Notes under the pieces: generated by a model | What the model was told of the DNA's origin: nothing | The model's database searches: none | The model's input: only the letters and a program-made list of their open reading frames with translations | Shown: positions 57,062 to 64,000 of the stretch, piece by piece | Numbering within the stretch: the first letter of the stretch is position 1 | Layout of the letters: each line of letters starts with the position of its first letter | NCBI GenBank assembly: GCA_023213315.1 | Contig: JAKCPI010027661.1 | Span: 1-64,000 of the forward strand | DNA: 64,000 bases | Direction of reading: 5' to 3' | From: Euborellia annulipes | Lineage: Eukaryota; Arthropoda; Insecta; Dermaptera; Anisolabididae | Made by a program: the position numbers and the translations under genes

Positions 57062-58741
57062 GGGTCATTCCACGTCAAATCAACCAAAAAAATAAAAAAT
57101 TTTCACCCATAATCTCAGATTTTTATGAAACTTGGTATGTTTGTTCTATATATATAGATAAGTAACAGCACCAAATTTCAATTTTTTATCTCACTTAGTT
57201 TTCGAGTTATGGCTCTTTAAAGTTTTGATTTTTTCACCTTGCGCGGCTTGGCTAATGCCAAACAAAATGTGACTTGGAAGAGAAAATAATTTCTCATTTG
57301 CTTATTTGACACCCAATCTTGATGAAATTTTTTTGGTATGTTCTTTAAACAATAAGGAATTAGAAAAAAAATATATCACGAATCTAAGTTAATCCTAAAA
57401 TATAAAAAAAAATTCATATTGTTGATTTTTTTTTAGTTTTGAAAACGCAAACATGCTTTAGCGCTAAAGCCAATATCTCCAAAAGGGAATGAGATATTCA
57501 AGAAATTTTTTTTTCTAAATAATCTACATGAAATGGGCTTTAATTTAGTAAAATAAAATGTTTGTGTATTTTGTTCCCTCTATTTCTAAAGTCCATTGCA
57601 AGTTTCAATATATAGTTTTACATGTTAAAAAGGTTTCAAGGGCAAAATGAAAATATACATTTTAAAGAGCATCTAAACAATAATTGATTTATGAATTTTA
57701 ATAAAAATCGTTGCAGGAAATTTTGAGAAAATTGGAAAAAACTGAAAAAGTACATCAGTAAAGTACTAGTACTTTTTGGCCGATTTTGTTCAAAAGCTTA
57801 TTTTGAGTGTCCGGGAGGGTGCCTAACTTAAATATAAAATTTCAACCTCCTAGCTCAATCCTTTCATACTTTCAATTGAATTGATTGAATTTTCGTCTGT
57901 GTTCAGTTTTAAGCAGACACACACAGAGTGTCCATTTGAAATCATGAAAGGATTGAGCTAGGAGGTTGAAATTTTATATTTAAGTTAGGCACCCTCCCGG
58001 ACACTCAAAATAAGCTTTTGAACAAAATCGGCCAAAAAGTACTAGTACTTTACTGATGTACTTTTTCAGTTTTTTCCAATTTTCTCAAAATTTCCTGCAA
58101 CGATTTTTATTAAAATTCATAAATCAATTATTGTTTAGATGCTCTTTAAAATGTATATTTTCATTTTGCCCTTGAAACCTTTTTAACATGTAAAACTATA
58201 TATTGAAACTTGCAATGGACTTTAGAAATAGAGGGAACAAAATACACAAACATTTTATTTTACTAAATTAAAGCCCATTTCATGTAGATTATTTAGAAAA
58301 AAAAAATTTCTTGAATATCTCATTCCCTTTTGGAGATATTGGCTTTAGCGCTAAAGCATGTTTGCGTTTTCAAAACTAAAAAAAAATCAACAATATGAAT
58401 TTTTTTTTATATTTTAGGATTAACTTAGATTCGTGATATATTTTTTTTCTAATTCCTTATTGTTTAAAGAACATACCAAAAAAATTTCATCAAGATTGGT
58501 GGTCAAATAAATAAATGAGAAATTATTTTCTCTTCCACGTCACATTTTGTTTGGCATTATCCAATTCGCGCAAGGTGAAAAAATCAAAACTTTAAAGAGC
58601 CATAACTCGAAAACTAAGTGAGATAAAAAATTGAAATTTGGTGCTGTTACTTATCTATATATATAGAACAAACATACCAAGTTTCATAAAAATCTGAGAT
58701 TATGGGTGAAATGGCCTGGTTGAACTGACGTGGAATGACCC
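57062..58741. mobile_element. 1.68 kb near-perfect palindromic transposon
   Basis: Arms of about 820 bases mirror each other around about 57,905. Termini are GGGTCATTCCACGTCA / TGACGTGGAATGACCC. A possible 4-bp duplication AAGA lies at 57058-57061 and 58742-58745. Each arm contains a stretch of R1 body (57,640-57,870 and mirror). No coding frame. The two arms are almost identical, so it is young or gene-converted. Confidence 0.7.
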
Positions 58742-59098
58742 AAGAGTAATTGTCCTCTATGTTAGGTCAATAGGAGTGTGGGGTCAGGAGTTCGCTTCAC
58801 GTTCAAGCTAAAAAACTTTATTTCAATTAAATTTTCTATCAATCAATTGAAATAAAAGGGGCAAAATCTTAACGTTCTCAGAGCCGAAAAAGACCTTGAA
58901 TTGAAAAAATACACCTTGTCAATATATGGTATAAAAAATAATTTATAAATTTAGAATAATTATGAGTTTTTCAAAAATAATAGCTTAAACATTTTCTTAA
59001 AATCAATGTAAATTCACCGAGTAGTTTTAGAGTTCATGCCTTAGAATTAGAATTAGAATTAGAATTTTATTCAAAGTTCTCTGAAGCAAAGCTTCTTA

Positions 59099-60155
59099 GG
59101 GCCGGTTGCTTCATCCTGGGTGAGCTTGTTAGCCCCGACTTTTTTTGTAGTGCAGAAACCCACTTCAGTTTTATTTTTATAGTAAATTATACGATATTTC
59201 ATCATTTTATTGCTAAAAGAAGTATTCTAGAAGTACATATATTTGTTATTTTACCTTATATTCTACTTATTTTATCAATAAAATGATGAAATGTTGTATA
59301 TTTTATAAAATATGTTATAGGCTAGGGCCCGCTTGCATCAGATCTCGTCGCCATATTTAGCCCTGAGTTAACCTCACTTTTGAGTAATTTCATATAGATA
59401 TATGGGAATTGGAGCCAAGGTCCGGGCTAAAGTTAGCCCAGGCCCAAAGTCGGGGCTAAGATTTAGCCCTGGGATGACACGTACGAACATGTATTATGAA
59501 CACAAGCATCCTAAATTCACGAAAATAAAAATATAAAAAATAATATAAATGCAATATGGAATCTACCGTTTTTTTGTTATTATTCATTTTATGTCAATCA
59601 GGATTATACTCCTATATCCAGGATATATTGCAAGTTGTTGAATATTCTCCTAACTTCATCTAAGGCATTGCACATGTCTTGTTAATAAAACTATTTGTTT
59701 TCAAATTGAATGCAAATTGATATTAAATATTTATATGAATGTTTTCAGTTGATATTACTTCTTGTTAGGTGAAAATAAAAGGTATATTTCTTTTTGAAAT
59801 TATCTTTATTTGAGCCACACAGCTGGCAATTTGTCAAAATAGTTGTGAAGATTGGAACAATTGACTAATTGTTATGTGAAAACTAATAAATCTTGTTTAT
59901 TTTTTTGAAAATTTTCAAATTTTAGCAAAAAAAAATTAAATTCTTATATTTAAATGTATATTAATAATATTTATTTAAATTATGGGTGATAATATCAATT
60001 TTTATTTTTAATAATTTTTATAAGATGCCTTAATGGAGTTGCAAACTTCACAAACAGAACATGATTTGTTTCCCCGGAAGAGGGTTTCTGCATTACAAAA
60101 AAAAAGCCATTTAGCCCGGGGCTAACAAACTCACCCAGGATGAAGCAACCGGCCC
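59099..60155. mobile_element. PIF/Harbinger-like non-autonomous transposon
   Basis: Terminal inverted repeats start GGGCCGGTTGCTTCATCC and extend over 80 bases with few mismatches. The element is flanked by a 3-bp TTA duplication (59096-59098 and 60156-60158), the signature of PIF/Harbinger. The 1,057-base interior has no transposase. It sits inside the LINE 3' UTR, so it is younger than the LINE. Confidence 0.8.
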
Positions 60156-60341
60156 TTAGAGAAAAAAGAGAAAATACAGAAATATTAATTACAGAGCGAG
60201 TTAAAGTTTAAAAAGACATAATAATTATTCATTTTTTTTTCTTATGATATGCAAGCTTAGAAATAAAATAATAAAATAAAATAAAATAAACAATCATTAA
60301 TATCAGCACGACACGGGCCCAAGCCCACCCCTCCACAGCGA

Positions 60342-61157
60342 CTAGCTAGTGGAATAAATATATTTAAATAGGGCTCCCCTGAAAGAGCCGAGGGTCCTTG
60401 CCGCCTTAACTTCCTGGGAGAAAGAATTCCAGAACCTCGATGCTGTGATCAGAAATGACCCAGCATAGGTCGAGGTCCTATGTTTGGGTATAACAATCTC
60501 GCTTCCCCCAGACCGGAGGACCCTAGATCTCACCTCGTCCTTAAATTTGAAAAGATCATAAAGGTACTCCGGTCTGTGAGTGCGAAACAGATTATATAGG
60601 AAAACTCCCAGGAAGTACTTTCGCCTTGCTCTCAGCCGCAGCCAGCCCATCTGAACATAGTACGGAGTGATGTGGTTGTAAATAGCCACATCATAAATAA
60701 ATCTTATGCAGGCATTCAAGACCCTTTCAAGCCGCAAATCCAACTCTCCAGAGAGATCGTTATACACTAAACAACCATAATCAAAATGCGGAAGTATTAG
60801 CGTCTTAACTAGGTGAATTCTAACTTTAGTGGGTAGGATTTGAGCATGCCTCCTCAGCTGATACAAAATTTTAAATACTCTATTAGAGATGCGGCCTACA
60901 TGATCTCTCCATGATAGTGTGGAATCAAGGATAATTCCCAAGTCATTAACAGAGCGTTCGCATTCCACTACATCGCCACCAACCATAATACTAGGAAGAC
61001 CCCGCTCCATCAGCCTTGAGACAAATGCAGAACTCCCCAGGAGCATCGCCTTAGTCTTCTGATCATTTATAGTTAAGTTATTATTTCTCGCCCAAGATGT
61101 GATGACTTCTATGTCTCGATTAATCCTTGTTATGCTATCAATAACGTTACAGAGTTC
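60342..61157 (-). pseudogene. CR1/Jockey-type LINE, C-terminal part of reverse transcriptase
   Basis: Minus-strand open frame from just after a TAG (61160-61158) to the stop near 60342; the ATG at 61046 is internal. Upstream residues read WARNNNLTINDQKTKAM, followed by VNDLGIILDSTLSWRDHV and then LILPHFDYGCLVYNDLSG. These are the thumb/connection motifs after the catalytic palm in CR1/Jockey-type non-LTR retrotransposons. The catalytic YADD region is absent, so the copy is 5'-truncated, as is usual for target-primed insertion. It is otherwise uninterrupted, suggesting a fairly recent insertion. Confidence 0.88.
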
Positions 61158-61179
61158 CTATCTCAATTCATTTTTTTCT

Positions 61180-61350
61180 TTTCGCTATCTGAGGTTATTG
61201 TATATATGTTAAACGATAAAATATATTTATTAATTACGGAACTTATTATATTTAAAATTTTTATATCAATTTATTTAATACCGTAGTTTTAATCGGATTC
61301 TTGAGATCCGAACCCCACTCTCTCGTGGTTATCAATTTTGATATATTATC
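61180..61350 (-). mobile_element. Candidate SINE fragment
   Basis: Minus strand: GTGGGGTTCGGATCTC B-box region and AACCTCAGATAGCGAAAAGA core. It adjoins the truncation point of the LINE. A plus-strand relative lies at about 58,765-58,900 (GGAGTTCGCTTCACG, GAGCCGAAAAAGAC). Confidence 0.4.
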
Positions 61351-61389
61351 ACTATTTCTAACCACTCAGTTCCCAAATGGGGTAAAAAA

Positions 61390-62095
61390 TTGTTTTTTAG
61401 TTTTATTTCATCAAATTTAATAAATTTAGTTATATAAATTGAAACCATTGAGCCTTTGAATATGAAACGAAACATAGGACAGGAATCCTTAAATTTGAAC
61501 AAACTTTATGTAAATTTAACAGGAAAAAAATTATATTTGCTTTAATTATTAATTAATTCTCATATAAATTATATTTTTTTAATTTATTTAATAACATAAA
61601 AACAATTATGCACATTAGATAACTAATTTGTATTCATTAAAGAGAATATATAAAATTAATTGTATTTTTATGCTTTTGATTAATGATAAAAAATGAGTTA
61701 TCTTCAGAACAAAATAATAAATAATTCAAGGTTATTTTAAAAATTTTTACCATTCATTAAAAATATAAGCATCTTAAAAAAAAAGAAAGTTCAAATGGAA
61801 TGCAGATCATGAACCTGTTCTTATCTAAGTCACTTTGAGAATCCTTGAGTAAAATATAGTCTAGACTTGATTATGAAAAGTGCATTAAATCAATATGCGC
61901 GTAATCAATAATGCCAATCATCAGGGATGTTAAGACGTCAATAAGTGTGAAATCGTCTCATAGCATTAAAAGTAATCGTTATTTCTCTTCAATAAAATCA
62001 AGCAAGTAAAATAAAAGAAAAATCTTTTAATATAAAAATAAAAAAAATCCTGATTCTTTATAGCTCGATAATCGTTTTAGCTCATTTTCCTTTCA
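61390..62095. other. AT-rich DNA, nothing recognised
   Basis: No frame or repeat family seen. Confidence 0.4.
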
Positions 62096-62099
62096 CAAT

Positions 62100-62510
62100 G
62101 TCTGTCTTTTTCATCATCTGAGGTCGTACTGACTATTCTTATTTAAATGAGTTTGGTAATCAAATTATTATTCTTCAATAGACTCTCATGTCGGTAATAG
62201 ACACATGTATACCTATATATTCAATATATGCATTATTGTATATTGTAAAATAATTTATCTCATTGATAACTCTAGAGTTCAATTTTCTAGAGTCTAGTGT
62301 TCCATTTCTAGATAAATTTTCAAGATAGTTATATTAAGACTACATTTAACATATTTCGTGACTTTATTTCTTTGTTGATGGATCAAGTGTTCCCTTTTGG
62401 CCCCCTGGTATCGAACTCTGGATATGCAATCTGCCGGAGTGCTTCCATTGCATAAAGTTTGCTACTTGCCCACTTCCAGGGCCATTTGATCCACTAGCAA
62501 ACTAATATAA
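62100..62510 (-). mobile_element. Candidate tRNA-headed SINE
   Basis: Minus strand: GGCAAGTAGCAAAC ... GAGTTCGATACC reads as A/B-box sequence at 62,395-62,490. The far end has GACCTCAGATGATGAAAAAG, which matches the SINE core motif. May be two elements. Confidence 0.4.
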
Positions 62511-62519
62511 CTCATAAAA

Positions 62520-63715
62520 TGTATTGTTCTAGACTTCTTTGACTTTCCTTTCACTGTTCGTTGGGCTGCGGATTCTTTGGAATTGTTGGAAGAATGAAAT
62601 AAATTGTCCCAAATTTCAGACTAAGAAGGTTCTGATAAGGCCTATAATTGATAGAAACGGTAGGATGCATTCTAGTCAAGCAATAAATTGTGTCTGCAAT
62701 GAATTGATTGTTTGATTTTTTTCCAACAATTTCTAAGAATCCGCCGTCCAACAGCAAAGAAACTACACAAACACTTAGTTTTATAGGTGTAACGTCTAAG
62801 CTAAGATTCTAAGTTTATTAACATATTCCCCAAAGAAGTTATGCTTCGGATCAAAAATATTTAAGTGCCATCAATATACCGTACTGCATTTTCTGGCAAC
62901 AGAAAAATTTTATCGTCCACCATTTTTGTTTTCCTTCTTTTCTTCCTGGTAATTACGAGAAATACGCAGGAACTATACCTTGTACCTGCTTGTATGCTTG
63001 TACCTGGTATATCCCTGTATGTCCCTAAAGGTTTACTATGCAGACTAGCTGCTGGCTTGTGGATCACTCAATCATTTTTCTAATTTTATCTCGGGTAGGC
63101 AATGTTGAATAATAGAATATCTTCCTTCCTTACCTTATTCCCGCACTGCGGGGGTCGACATTCCTAATATTAATACACATATATTGGAATCAAATTGTTT
63201 TTAAGCATAGGTACATTTTTCCGTAATAAATTTCTTTATTGCCTTCTAAACTGAAAACTACACTGTTTTATTCGTTGATATCTCTTTCAAAACTTTGTTT
63301 CTTATGTATCAAGGAGATGCAGCTCACCTTAAATAAATTAATTAAAAAAAATATCTTTGAATAGATTTTTTACGGCAGAAGAACTAAATACTGTATGGAT
63401 TCCATCCAAATCATTTGTTTTGTTTTTTTATGTAGGTCTATATACCAAGTCAATATATGATATTTCTTTTATTTATTTTAAATATTAAACTAATTTCATA
63501 AAATTTTAATATATTCAAAGCCATATAATTATCTAATCTTTCATTTCTTCTTTATAATCGGCTAAAAAAATGGCATCTCGATTCTCTATGTAATTGTCTG
63601 GTTAGATTCAAACCAGAGTAGAGTAGTTGACTTCTTTTTAATATTTTCTAAATATCAATATTTATCAAAATAGCAAAAGGTTGTTGGTAGAGAAAATGTA
63701 ATTTTTTTTTAATGA
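62520..63715. other. Intergenic DNA before the second chitin-binding gene's 3' end
   Basis: Opposed chance frames at 62,861-63,083 overlap a TACCTGGTAT-type inverted repeat (TACCTTGTACCTGCTTGTAT); no gene supported. Confidence 0.4.
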
Positions 63716-63721
63716 AACAGT

Positions 63722-63731
63722 TTTATTTATT
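63722..63731 (-). terminator. Polyadenylation signal of the second chitin-binding gene
   Basis: Two overlapping AATAAA hexamers on the minus strand about 30 bases after the stop codon. Confidence 0.6.
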
Positions 63732-63759
63732 CAATAATTTTAAAATTACATAGAATAGA

Positions 63760-64000
63760 TTATTTTTTACATTGGACGTTCTTGGGGTAGTCACAATAAT
63801 TTTCTTCCACATTGTAGAGGAGTCCTTCAGGGCACTCGAGTTCCCAGGCATCGCCATCGAGACCACAAAGGCAGAATTTTGAACAATCCTTGTGAGCCAT
63901 ATAAGTATCAGGTTCAGGACATTTTCCACAATCACCAGCTGGATCCTTGTATTCGATAGACTCATCGCTTTTGGGTTTGCCTTTTGCCGGGGGAGCAGAA
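63760..64000 (-). CDS. Second chitin-binding (CBM14-like) paralogue, 3' exon only
   Basis: The minus strand is open from the window edge to TAA at 63762-63760. The visible 79 residues are a Pro/Lys/Ser-rich linker followed by the same eight-Cys domain as the gene at 53.1 kb, with shared blocks YMAHKDCSKFC, AWELECP, GL(M/L)(F/Y)N and YCD(L/Y)P. It ends NVQCKK. The signal peptide and first exon must lie right of the window, so this is a partial gene, not a broken one. Same orientation and strong identity point to a tandem duplication. A longer open frame at 63723-63965 in another phase is only a shadow. Confidence 0.87.
   Translation of the reverse strand, partial: SAPPAKGKPKSDESIEYKDPAGDCGKCPEPDTYMAHKDCSKFCLCGLDGDAWELECPEGLLYNVEENYCDYPKNVQCKK

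Larger units (their letters stand above)
59041..61157 (-). mobile_element. 5'-truncated LINE copy with microsatellite tail
   Basis: The element comprises the RT fragment, its 3' UTR and, at 59041-59070, a tail of TTCTAA repeats (plus strand TTAGAA) preceded by AATAAA. Short repeated 3' tails are typical of CR1-like LINEs. A Harbinger-like element splits the 3' UTR at 59099-60155. Confidence 0.8.

Noticed and set aside
63723..63965. 80-codon minus-strand frame with ATG
   Set aside because: It overlaps the chitin-binding exon in a different phase; the eight-Cys frame is the real one.

Overview
The window looks like a piece of an AT-rich, repeat-packed animal nuclear genome, most likely an arthropod. 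The only clear protein-coding genes are two small secreted chitin-binding (CBM14/peritrophin-A type) proteins. Everything else fits animal non-coding DNA: spliceosomal introns, tRNA-derived SINEs with 11-12 bp target duplications, hAT, PIF/Harbinger-like and TA-inserting MITEs, and LINE 3' ends. I cannot place the species more narrowly. There are no bacterial-style operons, CRISPR arrays or rRNA genes, and most open frames come from repeats.

Layout. 1-2.2 kb: nested transposons, including a 2 kb palindromic element with a hAT MITE in one arm. 3.5-11 kb: a second palindrome, inverted pairs of hammerhead-like motifs, the first copies of an abundant family I call R1, and a hAT MITE. 12.5-13.0 kb: an isolated GC/CpG-rich island that probably carries the first coding exon of a minus-strand secreted or membrane protein. 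13-49 kb: repeats with three or four candidate plus-strand leader exons (14.37, 24.17, 34.83 and 49.03 kb) bearing canonical splice sites, which may be the long 5' region of a gene whose body lies beyond the window. 49-59 kb: more R1 copies, three large palindromic elements, and the first chitin-binding gene on the minus strand (two exons, TATA box, polyA signal; its intron holds an R1 copy and a TA-inserting MITE). 59-61.2 kb: a 5'-truncated CR1/Jockey-type LINE with a 1.06 kb Harbinger-like element in its 3' UTR. 61.2-64 kb: SINE-like pieces, then the 3' exon of a second chitin-binding paralogue cut by the window edge.

Two repeat systems dominate. R1 is about 0.6-0.7 kb. One end is a long hairpin with arms such as TCTGGTGTGAC, the other an AT-rich hairpin bounded by TACTTTCTCT / AGAGAAAGTA. 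It has a fixed internal microsatellite site and an RFX-type X-box palindrome. More than twenty complete or partial copies lie on both strands. The second system is a set of palindromic insertions with head-to-head hammerhead-ribozyme-like motifs (CTGANGA, stem II, GAAA, then a zero-loop stem III and stem I). Four of them have clear 12-13 bp target duplications. The one at 38.6-39.1 kb keeps two fully paired ribozyme cores. Hammerheads of this short-stem-III type are known from Penelope-like elements and retrozymes, so these are best read as non-autonomous relatives, although no Penelope reverse transcriptase is present here.

Nesting gives a relative order of insertions (for example hAT > hammerhead palindrome > R1 at 17.1-19.0 kb, but R1 > hammerhead palindrome at 28.5-29.4 kb), so R1 and the ribozyme elements were active over overlapping periods.
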